Source of the DNA: Bradyrhizobiaceae bacterium
GTDB taxonomy: Bacteria; Pseudomonadota; Alphaproteobacteria; Rhizobiales; Hyphomicrobiaceae
Length of the DNA stretch: 7,154 nucleotides
NCBI GenBank assembly: GCA_947475855.1
Contig: CANJPN010000318.1
Coordinates: forward strand, 1 to 7,154
Direction: 5' to 3'
A program made the position numbers and the translations under genes. Of this stretch, positions 1-6,023 are shown in pieces. The notes beneath the pieces were generated by a model that was given only the letters and a program-made list of their open reading frames with translations, did no database searches and was not told where the DNA came from. Position 1 is the stretch's first letter, and every line of letters begins with the position of its first letter.

Positions 1-95
1 AACGCGAGGCCGGCCCACAGCGTCGCAGCACCGGCACTCGCTCCCGTGATTGCGGCGCGGCGCGAGGGGAAGCGCTTCACGTCATCGTCGTGCAT
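1..95 (-). CDS. N-terminus of a probable exported (Tat-like signal) protein, partial
   Basis: This is the first 31 codons of a gene that runs off the left end of the window. The start at 95 is the first ATG after an in-frame stop at 131-129, which is also the stop of the upstream gene. GAGGAA (complement of 102-107) lies 6 bases ahead of it. The peptide begins MHDDDVKRFPSRR and continues with an Ala/Gly-rich hydrophobic stretch (residues 14-31). That is the layout of a twin-arginine signal: Arg12-Arg13 after Ser11, although the consensus Phe two residues after the Arg pair is Ala15. A Sec signal is possible. The run ITGASAG (16-22) superficially resembles a Rossmann start but lacks the third glycine. 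The mature protein lies outside the window, so no function is assigned. The 33-base gap to the AspDH-like gene suggests it is the last visible member of the operon. Confidence 0.6.
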   Translation of the reverse strand, partial: MHDDDVKRFPSRRAAITGASAGAATLWAGLA

Positions 96-128
96 TTCGA
101 GTTCCTCGACGAACTGGTATCGCGCAGA

Positions 129-962
129 TCAGATGGCGATCGGCGACATGCGATTGATGATCTCGCGCGCAACGGTGTAGGCGGTCGACATCGACGTCTT
201 CGGATTGTCCGGCGACGGCTTGCCGACAATGCGGATTTCCATGTCGGCGCAGGCCGACGTGAGCTTGAACTCGTGCACATTGCCAGGCGCCGCGGGATCG
301 GCGATGAGGCGCACGTTGGCGTTGTCGAGGCCGACGCTTGCGATGGCAATGGTGGCGGCGGAGTTGGCGTTCTGCGGATAATCGCGGGCGGCGGCGCGCG
401 CGGTTCCCTCATAGAAGACGGTCTCGGCCGTCACGCGATCGAGATCGATCAGCTTCTCGGCGGGAGTTCCCTTCCAGGCCTTGGGCGCCTTGCGCGAGGT
501 ATATGTGATGCTCTCGATGCCGGAGAGGCGCGCGGCCGACAACAGGTCGATACCGCCGATCGCGCCCGAGCACAGGATCATGCGCGCGCCGGAAGCTTCT
601 GCCGCATCGCGCAGGGCGTTGCGCAGCGCATCGTCGGTGAGCGAGCCGATCGAGACGACGAGCAAGTCGGTACCCGTCGCGAGAACCTTGGTGCCGTAGG
701 CTTTCACCGCGGCATGACCGGCGCATTCGACGACGAGATCGTAACGCCGCGACAGGAACGCATCCGCATCCGTGAAGACCTCGGCGTGCTTCGCGATCCG
801 GGGGCCGCACCGTTCAACGAGTGCGCGCGCACCGTCGACCACAGCCGGCAGCGTGAGGAGCGATAGGCGCTCCATCGGCTTTGGCATATTGCGGGCGACC
901 GCTTCGAGCATCGGGGCTGCGATCGCGCCGCTGCCGATCACGCCGAGAGACTTGAATGCCAT
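129..962 (-). CDS. Aspartate dehydrogenase family protein (NadX-type)
   Basis: NAD(P)-dependent dehydrogenase of the L-aspartate dehydrogenase family, which in characterised members converts L-aspartate to oxaloacetate and ammonia via an imine. The 277-residue length is normal for bacterial members. A Rossmann GxGAI motif lies at residues 10-14 and the family stretch VVECAGHAAV at 77-86. SGAIGGIDLLSAA follows at 132-144, then TYTSRKAPKAW (153-163), DYPQNANSAA (194-203), NVHEF (228-232) and NPKTSMSTA (253-261). His230 of NVHEF corresponds, from family knowledge, to the proposed catalytic His (His189 in the Archaeoglobus fulgidus enzyme). The start at 962 has AAGGAG (complement of 972-977) 9 bases upstream. 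It lies 66 bases after the SDR gene. NadX proteins can feed NAD synthesis, but no nad genes are near and the neighbours are catabolic. The in vivo substrate could therefore be aspartate or another amino or imino acid. The family call is secure; the substrate is not. Confidence 0.88.
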   Translation of the reverse strand: MAFKSLGVIGSGAIAAPMLEAVARNMPKPMERLSLLTLPAVVDGARALVERCGPRIAKHAEVFTDADAFLSRRYDLVVECAGHAAVKAYGTKVLATGTDLLVVSIGSLTDDALRNALRDAAEASGARMILCSGAIGGIDLLSAARLSGIESITYTSRKAPKAWKGTPAEKLIDLDRVTAETVFYEGTARAAARDYPQNANSAATIAIASVGLDNANVRLIADPAAPGNVHEFKLTSACADMEIRIVGKPSPDNPKTSMSTAYTVAREIINRMSPIAI

Positions 963-980
963 CAGTGCATGCTCCTTGAT

Positions 981-993
981 GCCGCACAGCGGC
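981..993 (-). other. Small hairpin just before the AspDH-like gene ribosome site
   Basis: GCCGC (981-985), ACA loop and GCGGC (989-993) form a perfect 5-bp stem with a 3-base loop. In the transcript it ends four bases before the AAGGAG of the AspDH-like gene. No U-run follows, so it is not an intrinsic terminator. It could tune ribosome access or message stability, or be chance in GC-rich DNA. Confidence 0.25.
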
Positions 994-1028
994 TTTGCCC
1001 AGTATTATTTCGGCCAGATGGCCCGAGA

Positions 1029-1820
1029 TCAGATGAAACGGGATACGCCGCCGGAGATCTCGAGCGTTGCGCCCGTAATATAGCTTGCCGCAGGCGAGCC
1101 GAGGAAGGCAACAGCGCGCGCCACTTCCTCTGGTTTACCAAAACGGGCGAGCGGGATATGGCGAGACTTCGCCTGTTCCACCAGCCACTCGTCGCGCGAC
1201 TGGCCTGGCTTGCCCATCGTCTCGAAACGACGATGCCACTGGCCGGACTCGATCACCCCCAGCACGATCGTGTTGACACGGACCTGCGGCGCCAACTCGC
1301 CGGCCATCGATTTGAGCAGGCTTTGTACACCGGCTCGAGCTGCCGAGGTGCAGACCATGTGCGGTTCTGGCTGGAGCGCCAACAACGAATTGACGCCGAC
1401 AATCGCGGGTGCACCGCTCTTTTTCAAGAGAGGGATGAACGCGCGCAGCGTGTGGATCTGGCCGAAGAACTTCTGTTCCAGCTCGGCGCGCCAGGCCTCG
1501 TCGCTGGTGTCGGCGAACTTCGAAAGGCGGCCTTCACCAGCGTTGTTGACGAGAAGATCGAGCGTGCCGAACGACCGCGCCACTCGATGCGCGAAGGCAT
1601 TCATTGCATCGGCCTTGGTCACATCGGCCAATTCGGCGATGACATTGCCGCTACCGTGCAAGCTTTCCAGCTCGGCGCGTGCGCTGTCCAGCCGCGCAGA
1701 ATTGCGGCCGCAGATCGCGACGCGCGCGCCTTCCGCGAGAAGCAGTGACGCCGTAGCGAGCCCGATCCCGGACGTGCCCCCCGTGACGACAGCCGTTTTG
1801 CCGAAAAGATCGAGATCCAT
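1029..1820 (-). CDS. SDR-family protein lacking the YxxxK catalytic pair
   Basis: Cytoplasmic Rossmann-fold protein of the short-chain dehydrogenase/reductase family, 263 residues, the usual classical-SDR length. The cofactor motif TGGTSGIG is at residues 13-20 and NNAG at 92-95. The C-terminal part (PEEVARAVAFL at 230-240, YITG at 247-250, GG at 257-258) is typical of FabG-like SDRs. C37-G38-R39 after the second strand suggests NADP(H) preference. The active site is abnormal: Ser145 is present, but the YxxxK region reads TSAAR, giving Thr158 and Arg162, and the catalytic Asn position appears to be Lys117. The ATG at 1820 is chosen because GGAG lies 8 bases upstream and the Rossmann motif follows at the normal distance; upstream in-frame starts would overlap the IclR gene. 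It follows that gene by 22 bases. I recall homologues with a similar TSAARAG segment, so this looks like a divergent subfamily, not decay. The reaction is unknown. Confidence 0.85.
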   Translation of the reverse strand: MDLDLFGKTAVVTGGTSGIGLATASLLLAEGARVAICGRNSARLDSARAELESLHGSGNVIAELADVTKADAMNAFAHRVARSFGTLDLLVNNAGEGRLSKFADTSDEAWRAELEQKFFGQIHTLRAFIPLLKKSGAPAIVGVNSLLALQPEPHMVCTSAARAGVQSLLKSMAGELAPQVRVNTIVLGVIESGQWHRRFETMGKPGQSRDEWLVEQAKSRHIPLARFGKPEEVARAVAFLGSPAASYITGATLEISGGVSRFI

Positions 1821-1828
1821 TTGTGATT

Positions 1829-1832
1829 CTCC
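1829..1832 (-). promoter_or_regulatory. Ribosome binding site fixing the SDR start
   Basis: GGAG on the minus strand, 8 bases before ATG 1820, within the 22-base gap after the IclR stop. It supports this start over in-frame codons further upstream, which would place about 18 extra residues inside the IclR gene. Confidence 0.6.
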
Positions 1833-1842
1833 AGAAGGAACA

Positions 1843-2700
1843 TCATCGGCGCGGAGCGCGCGCGCCTGCAGCAACCGCCGTACCGGCGCGAGGAGGTGAG
1901 CGAACGAAACCCAGACGCCTGCTGATCAGAGCAGCGGCTTCGCGGACCGCCATGACGATCGCGGTGCGGCGTCCACGCGCACCGCCGAATGCGCTTTCCG
2001 GGCCGGATGCGTTGATCGCTGCGATGACGGTTCCACTGTGATCAAACACAGGAGCTGCGATGGAATCGATGCCTTGCTCATAGCTCGAACGGCTGTCGAC
2101 GAAGCCGCTTTCGCGAACTTTACCCAGCTCTGCGTGGAGCGCTCCGAGCGTCGTCGGCGTCACAGCGGTGACTGCGAACAGATCCGCGCCGGCAAAGATT
2201 TCATCGACGACTTCGCGCGACATCTGGGCGAGGATCGCGCGGCCCATCGAAGATGCATGCGCTGGAAGCCGCGTGCCGATCCTGACGTTACTGACGAGGT
2301 GGACTTCCGGTGTCGCGCGGACCACGTACAATACTTCGCGCCGGTCGAGAATGCCGAGATGGCAAGACAGGCCGAGCCGCTCTGCCAGCCCCGACAGAAC
2401 AGGCCCTGCCGCTTGCGCGACATCCAGCGACGACAGCTTCTGCGCGGCAAGCTCGATCACGCCGGTACCGAGAATGTAGTCGTCGCCGCCCTGCAACGGC
2501 TCGATCATTCCCTCGGCTTCAAGCGTGTGAAGGAGACGAAGCAAGGTCGTGCGGTTGATACCGATCTCACGGGCGGCTTGGCTCTGATTGGCGACGGAAC
2601 GTCCGGCTGCAATGTGGCGCAGAACCTTGATGGCGCGCACCACGGGCGGCACCGAATACGTCGGCGTCTGCTGCATTCTCATCACGGGCTTTGTCAGCAT
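1843..2700 (-). CDS. IclR-family transcriptional regulator
   Basis: DNA-binding regulator of the IclR family, 285 residues from the ATG at 2700. The N-terminal winged helix-turn-helix spans about residues 17-80: VVRAIKVLRHIAAG, then SQAAREIGINRTTLLRLL as turn and recognition helix (40-57), then the LEAEGMIE wing. The IclR effector-binding domain follows (about 90-265), including the family segments ARIGT-like VRIGTRLPAHASSMGRAIL and SYEQGIDSIAAPVFD. A basic, Ala/Pro-rich tail ends the protein. IclR proteins commonly control aromatic and acid catabolism in response to a pathway ligand. It starts only 7 bases after the hydrolase stop, so it is probably cotranscribed and autoregulated. A weak AAGAG precedes ATG 2700; downstream ATGs at 2682 and 2676 are alternatives, while 2748 would overlap the hydrolase by 41 bases. 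The ligand and operator are not visible. Confidence 0.92.
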   Translation of the reverse strand: MLTKPVMRMQQTPTYSVPPVVRAIKVLRHIAAGRSVANQSQAAREIGINRTTLLRLLHTLEAEGMIEPLQGGDDYILGTGVIELAAQKLSSLDVAQAAGPVLSGLAERLGLSCHLGILDRREVLYVVRATPEVHLVSNVRIGTRLPAHASSMGRAILAQMSREVVDEIFAGADLFAVTAVTPTTLGALHAELGKVRESGFVDSRSSYEQGIDSIAAPVFDHSGTVIAAINASGPESAFGGARGRRTAIVMAVREAAALISRRLGFVRSPPRAGTAVAAGARAPRR

Positions 2701-2707
2701 GGCTCTT

Positions 2708-3541
2708 TCATGACTCTGCCGGAGCTGGCGGCGCGAATGCAGCCACAAGATCGGCGACGACTAGCGGCCGCTCCTGCGGCACGGCATGGCCCGCGTCGGG
2801 AATCGTTTCGAAGCGATGGCCGAGCGAAGGCGTTGCCTCGGCTATCGCGTTGTAGAGCCGCAGGCAGTTCTTCGGCGGCGTCACCTGATCCTCGCCGCCT
2901 ACGAGTACGAGTGTTGGCATTGCGATTTGCCCGGCATCACCGACGAGATCGGCACAGGACAACATGCGCGAGGCCTGTGCATAGCCGGGCAACTTAACCT
3001 CGCTCATCCCTTTCACAACGCCGGCGACAAGCTTCGCGTTTTCGACGGCGTGCACAAGGCGCGGGCCACGCGAAGCGGCGAATTGCTCTGCGCCTTCCGC
3101 GACCATTGCGTCCAGGCGTGCTGCGGCGGGAGGCGCCAGCGGTTCACCGGGTCTGGTACCGTAGCCTAGCGCTGGTGACGCAAGGATCAGGCGCGCCACG
3201 CGCTTGGGAAAGTTACGCGCAAAGCGACCTGCGACCAGCGCGCCCATCGAGTGGCCGAGCAGGTCCACGGCATGGATTTCGAGACGATCAAGCAGACCAC
3301 TCAGAGCCGCCGCGTAATCGTCAACCGAAGGCCAATCTCCTGATAACGGCACGGAATTGCCATATCCCGGAGCATCCCACGCCAAGAGCGGCCGAGATGC
3401 CGACAACGCGGTCATCATCGCGGCGAACGAAAGCGCGTTGCTGCCGATGCCGTGCAAGAGTACGAGCGGACGGCCACGAGCCCCGCCTGCGCGGAGCAGG
3501 GAGATTCCGCCGCTCGTCGTGCGTCGAGGTTCAGTGGTCAT
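2708..3541 (-). CDS. Alpha/beta-fold hydrolase (MhpC/enol-lactonase-like)
   Basis: Cytoplasmic alpha/beta hydrolase of 277 residues. It has the oxyanion-hole motif HGIG (30-33) and the DAPGYGNS segment (56-63). The nucleophile elbow GHSMG places Ser98 as nucleophile, Asp218 lies in GGEDQVTPP, and His252 in AGHAVP completes the triad. Length and motifs fit the group holding meta-cleavage product hydrolases, 3-oxoadipate enol-lactonases and small esterases; sequence alone does not separate these. No signal peptide is seen. In context it probably hydrolyses an ester, lactone or C-C bond of a pathway intermediate. ATG 3541 is chosen because the family fold starts right after it. It has little Shine-Dalgarno sequence of its own, and an in-frame TTG at 3568, near an AGAAGAG inside the end of the cupin gene, would add 9 residues. 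The stop is 7 bases before the IclR start. Confidence 0.9.
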   Translation of the reverse strand: MTTEPRRTTSGGISLLRAGGARGRPLVLLHGIGSNALSFAAMMTALSASRPLLAWDAPGYGNSVPLSGDWPSVDDYAAALSGLLDRLEIHAVDLLGHSMGALVAGRFARNFPKRVARLILASPALGYGTRPGEPLAPPAAARLDAMVAEGAEQFAASRGPRLVHAVENAKLVAGVVKGMSEVKLPGYAQASRMLSCADLVGDAGQIAMPTLVLVGGEDQVTPPKNCLRLYNAIAEATPSLGHRFETIPDAGHAVPQERPLVVADLVAAFAPPAPAES

Positions 3542-3573
3542 CACGACACCCGCAATCCGCCGCCACAAGACAT
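3541..3573 (-). other. Possible 10-codon coupling mini-ORF
   Basis: An ATG at 3573 shares a base with the TAA of the cupin gene (TAATG). It opens a frame encoding MSCGGGLRVS, whose TGA shares a base with the hydrolase ATG (TGATG). AGAAGA, in the last codons of the cupin gene, sits just upstream. The hydrolase ATG lacks a good ribosome site, so this frame could hand terminating ribosomes on to it. It may equally be chance overlap; no conservation information is available. Confidence 0.2.
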
Positions 3574-4124
3574 TATCTCTTCTCGCGTTTGATCTTCGCG
3601 ATCGGGTGATCGGGCGGATAGGTCGGCGTCACCGGTTTTGGATTGCCGATCATCACGCACATCAGCGCTTCCTCGATGCCCTCGTTGACAAGGCCGCGAT
3701 AAACGCCGGGCGGCACCGAGAGCAGATCGCGCTCGCCGAGCACCGTCTCCCACTTCTTACCCTTGTGCTCAATCATGAAGCGGATCTTGTGGCCCTTAAG
3801 GATGAAGAACACTTCCTCCGCATCCGTGTGGATGTGCAGCGGACCTTCACAGCCCGCGGGAAGTATCATCGTAGAGAACGTGAAGTGTCCCGCGGGAACG
3901 GAGTCGTCGTCAGCGTCGACGCCAGTTCCACCAGTGCCGACGTAGCGGAGCTGCGCTCGGCGATATTTCGGGTCATAGTCGGCTTGAAACTTGAGCGCAT
4001 CCCAATCCGGGGTGCGCGTCGCGTATCGCACGACGCACTTCTCCAGCCACTGATCGAAGGTCTTGCCTTCTGGAAGCTTCACATCGTCGGGATCGATCTT
4101 GGGAAACTTCGCGTGCTCTGTCAT
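3573..4124 (-). CDS. Cupin-domain protein with Arg at the motif-2 His
   Basis: Single-domain cupin of 183 residues. The N-terminal part (1-75) is polar and not assigned to a family. The beta-barrel begins around residue 78. Motif 1 is GPLHIHTDAEEVFFILKG (94-111), giving ligands His97 and His99 plus Glu103 or Glu104. Motif 2 reads PPGVYRGLVN (138-147), matching PxGxxHxxxN except that His is Arg143. A metal site would thus have at most two His and one Glu, or the protein may bind a ligand without redox chemistry. Related catabolic cupins include gentisate and homogentisate-type dioxygenases and isomerases, but nothing here identifies the reaction. ATG 4124 is preferred over GTG 4148 because AAGGAG lies 8 bases upstream. 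The stop overlaps the mini-ORF leading to the hydrolase. No signal peptide or membrane segment is seen. Confidence 0.85.
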   Translation of the reverse strand: MTEHAKFPKIDPDDVKLPEGKTFDQWLEKCVVRYATRTPDWDALKFQADYDPKYRRAQLRYVGTGGTGVDADDDSVPAGHFTFSTMILPAGCEGPLHIHTDAEEVFFILKGHKIRFMIEHKGKKWETVLGERDLLSVPPGVYRGLVNEGIEEALMCVMIGNPKPVTPTYPPDHPIAKIKREKR

Positions 4125-4132
4125 GGGTCCTT

Positions 4133-4138
4133 CTCCTT
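4133..4138 (-). promoter_or_regulatory. Ribosome binding site fixing the cupin start
   Basis: AAGGAG on the minus strand, 8 bases before ATG 4124, in the 48-base gap after the permease gene. It favours this ATG over the in-frame GTG at 4148, which lies upstream of the site. Confidence 0.65.
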
Positions 4139-4155
4139 GGGTTCTCACTCGAATT

Positions 4156-4170
4156 GGCGGGAAGCCCGCC
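4156..4170 (-). other. GC-rich hairpin after the permease stop
   Basis: GGCGGG (4156-4161), AAG loop and CCCGCC (4165-4170) form a perfect 6-bp all-GC stem with a 3-base loop. In the transcript it begins two bases after the TAG of the permease gene and ends about 17 bases before the cupin AAGGAG. No U-run follows, so it is unlikely to be a full terminator. It may slow 3' decay or adjust cupin expression relative to the transporter genes. Confidence 0.4.
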
Positions 4171-4172
4171 TT

Positions 4173-4946
4173 CTATTTTCGTGCCTTCGGGATGTAGTGG
4201 AGCACTCGCGTCTCGATCGCCGAGACGGCAGCGTATAGAACGATGCCGATTACGGTCAGGAGCATGATCGCGTTGAACACCATAGCGGCATTCGCCTGCC
4301 CCTCGGCGTAGGTGATGAGATATCCGAGCCCCGTGTTTCCACCGACCAATTCGCCGACCGTGACGCCAATCACCGCGAGCGTCGCACCGATGCGAAGCCC
4401 CGCCATCAACGCGGGCAGCGATGCGGGGAATTCGATTTTCCAGAAGATCTGTGATCGGCTCATCGAATAGGCTCGCGCGAGATTGATCATATCGCGGTCG
4501 ACCGTCTTCATCGACTGCAACACGTTGACGAGGATCGGGAAGAAAACGATCAAAATGGTGACGAGCAGTTTGGGCCAGAACGTATAGCCAAACCACATGA
4601 TGAACAGCGGCGCGAACGCCACCTTCGGCGCGATCTGCAGTCCGAGGATGTATGGCGACAGGATGCGCTCCCAGAACGCCGACATACCGAGTAGATAGCC
4701 GCCGGCCGCTCCCATCAGGCTGCCGACCAAAAAGCCGATCGTCGTCATCACGGCTGTCGAGAATGTATGCCGAAAGAGGTTTTCGGATTCCGCCATGCGG
4801 ATGAGCTCCGATACGGTCTGAGAGAACGTCGGAATGATGAACTTCGGGACGTGGAAGAACGGCGGCAAGAACTCCCACGCCGCGACCGCGACGACGGCGA
4901 CCACAATTATTGCAATGAAGTCGCGGATGGACATGAACGTACCCAT
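4173..4946 (-). CDS. ABC transporter permease, SsuC/TauC (BPD_transp_1) type
   Basis: Inner-membrane permease of a nitrate/sulfonate/taurine/thiamine-precursor class importer. From the start at 4946 it has 257 residues, close to the family's usual 250-270. About six hydrophobic segments are visible, near residues 7-27, 64-88, 97-122, 124-143, 183-202 and 222-244. The cytoplasmic EAA-type loop that contacts the ATPase is ARAYSMSRSQIFWKIEFPAS (157-176), followed by LPALMAGLRIGAT. It pairs with the adjacent substrate-binding protein; the ATPase is not in the window. The start is uncertain. ATG 4946 and ATG 4934 (253 residues) both lack a clear ribosome site. ATG 5018 would translate through the palindromic repeat element and add 24 residues unlike a permease N-terminus, so it is disfavoured. 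The substrate is not readable from the permease. Confidence 0.9.
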   Translation of the reverse strand: MGTFMSIRDFIAIIVVAVVAVAAWEFLPPFFHVPKFIIPTFSQTVSELIRMAESENLFRHTFSTAVMTTIGFLVGSLMGAAGGYLLGMSAFWERILSPYILGLQIAPKVAFAPLFIMWFGYTFWPKLLVTILIVFFPILVNVLQSMKTVDRDMINLARAYSMSRSQIFWKIEFPASLPALMAGLRIGATLAVIGVTVGELVGGNTGLGYLITYAEGQANAAMVFNAIMLLTVIGIVLYAAVSAIETRVLHYIPKARK

Positions 4947-4950
4947 TTCG

Positions 4951-5040
4951 GTTGGGTTGGGCTGAGCGACGCATTCGAGCGTCGACCGAGCGTCGACGAG
5001 CCGTTGGGCTTCGGCCAAAGGCCTCAGCCCAACCTACGCA
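4951..5040. repeat. Intergenic palindromic (REP/MITE-like) repeat element
   Basis: The whole gap between the binding-protein and permease genes is structured. GGTTGGGCTGAG (4955-4966) and its exact reverse complement CTCAGCCCAACC (5023-5034) form 12-bp inverted ends. Inside, GTTGGGCT (5003-5010) and GGCC (5013-5016) pair with GGCC (5020-5023) and AGCCCAAC (5026-5033) around an AAA loop and a 2x2 mismatch. CGAGCGTCGAC is tandemly duplicated at 4976-4986 and 4987-4997. The right-hand stem thus has two possible partners. Such GGTTGGG-type palindromes resemble repetitive extragenic elements of proteobacteria (inference from memory). It could stabilise or attenuate the message between the two transporter genes. 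Confidence 0.7.
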
Positions 5041-6018
5041 TCAATTCCCGATCATGTCGTTCGTGTAGGTATCCTTGATCGGCACCGCGGTCTGTACGAT
5101 GCCATTGCCGACGTAGAACGCTTGAACGGATGCGAGGCGCTTCTCGTCGAACTTGCCCAGACTTGCGTTGGCGGGGCCATACACCAGCTTGGCGTAGCGG
5201 CGCATGATGTCCTCCATCCCCTTCTCCTTGCCCGCATGCTGCGGCACGGCGGCGACATAGTCCTTCGCGGCCTGCTCCGGGTTGTCGATAACCTCCTTGA
5301 GGCCCTTCAGCGTGGCGCGCACGAAGCGCTTCACCATGTCGGGCTTCTCCTTGATGACCTTGTCTGAAGCCAGGATCGCCTGCGCCATCGCGGGAAACAC
5401 GGGTTCGATTTCGAATACGCTGACCTTGACGCCTGCAGCCTGGATGCCCGCAGTCCATTCGGGCACGCCGGAAATCGCATTGAGATCGCCGGAGATCATC
5501 AACTGCACGACGCCGGCAGCACCCACCGCCTGCACATTCGCGTCGTCGCGCCCCAGCCCCGCGCTCTTCATCGCACCGAGCAGATTGTAGAAAGTCGTAT
5601 CCTGGAACGCGAGGACGCCGATCTTCTTGCCCTTGAGGTCGGCGAGCGACTTGATGTTCGCATCCTCGCGCGCCGTGATCTGCGTCAGAGTACGACTGCC
5701 GAGCAGGGCGACGCCACGAACCTCTACGCCGTTCGCGCGAACGATGATCGCCGTATCACCGATGCCGCCGCCAAGATCTGCATTACCGACACCGACCTGC
5801 TTTGCAACATCTGCCCCTCCCTTGCCGACCTGGAACGCCGGTTCGAGGCCTTCAGCCTTGTAGTAGCCCTTCGCGCGCGCGATCTGGAACGGCGAAAAAG
5901 CCGGAAGGAAATCGGGTGCTGGGAAAAGGTACGTGACCTTAGTCTGTGCTTGGGCAGTGCCAGCAAGCAGTGTGGCTAATGCAGCGGCGAGAACGCCGAG
6001 CTTCGTTTGCGTGTTCAT
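5041..6018 (-). CDS. ABC transporter substrate-binding protein, SsuA/NMT1-like
   Basis: Periplasmic solute-binding protein of 325 residues, normal for the NMT1/SsuA/TauA group. A clear Sec signal spans residues 1-24: Lys6, a hydrophobic core LGVLAAALATLLAG, and cleavage predicted after AQA (22-24). The mature protein has the family hallmarks: PFQIARAKGYYKAEGLEP near 43-60, GGADVAKQVGVGNADLG with the characteristic site-lining Gly residues, and SLADLKGKKIGV in the second lobe. Relatives bind sulfonates, nitrate, pyrimidine precursors or aromatic carboxylates, so the ligand is open. Next to a Rieske oxygenase, an aromatic or heteroatom-substituted acid is a reasonable guess. ATG 6018 is chosen over ATG 6039 because GGAGGGAG lies immediately ahead and the signal peptide fits. 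The same frame stays open across the Rieske gene, but this is a shadow. It lies 95 bases after the Rieske stop. Confidence 0.93.
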   Translation of the reverse strand: MNTQTKLGVLAAALATLLAGTAQAQTKVTYLFPAPDFLPAFSPFQIARAKGYYKAEGLEPAFQVGKGGADVAKQVGVGNADLGGGIGDTAIIVRANGVEVRGVALLGSRTLTQITAREDANIKSLADLKGKKIGVLAFQDTTFYNLLGAMKSAGLGRDDANVQAVGAAGVVQLMISGDLNAISGVPEWTAGIQAAGVKVSVFEIEPVFPAMAQAILASDKVIKEKPDMVKRFVRATLKGLKEVIDNPEQAAKDYVAAVPQHAGKEKGMEDIMRRYAKLVYGPANASLGKFDEKRLASVQAFYVGNGIVQTAVPIKDTYTNDMIGN

Positions 6019-6023
6019 GAGAA

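Noticed and set aside
90..866. Long plus-strand frames opposite the AspDH-like gene, and similar ones opposite the SDR, IclR, hydrolase and cupin genes.
   Set aside because: They are antisense shadows common in GC-rich DNA: Arg/Ala/Asp-rich, without motifs or ribosome sites, and the minus-strand frames are clear family members.
960..970. A second TGATG overlap: ATG-CAC-TGA just before the AspDH-like start.
   Set aside because: The ATG lies one base from the AAGGAG, too close for initiation, and a two-codon frame is likely chance. The ribosome site serves ATG 962 directly.
1012..1023. GGCC inverted repeat after the SDR gene as a terminator.
   Set aside because: Only a 4-bp stem with no U-run; too weak to support termination.
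3973..4974. A 333-residue minus-strand frame overlapping the permease and cupin.
   Set aside because: It is a frame shadow of the permease: Arg/His-rich with no recognisable domain, while the 4946-4173 frame gives a well-formed permease with an EAA-type loop.
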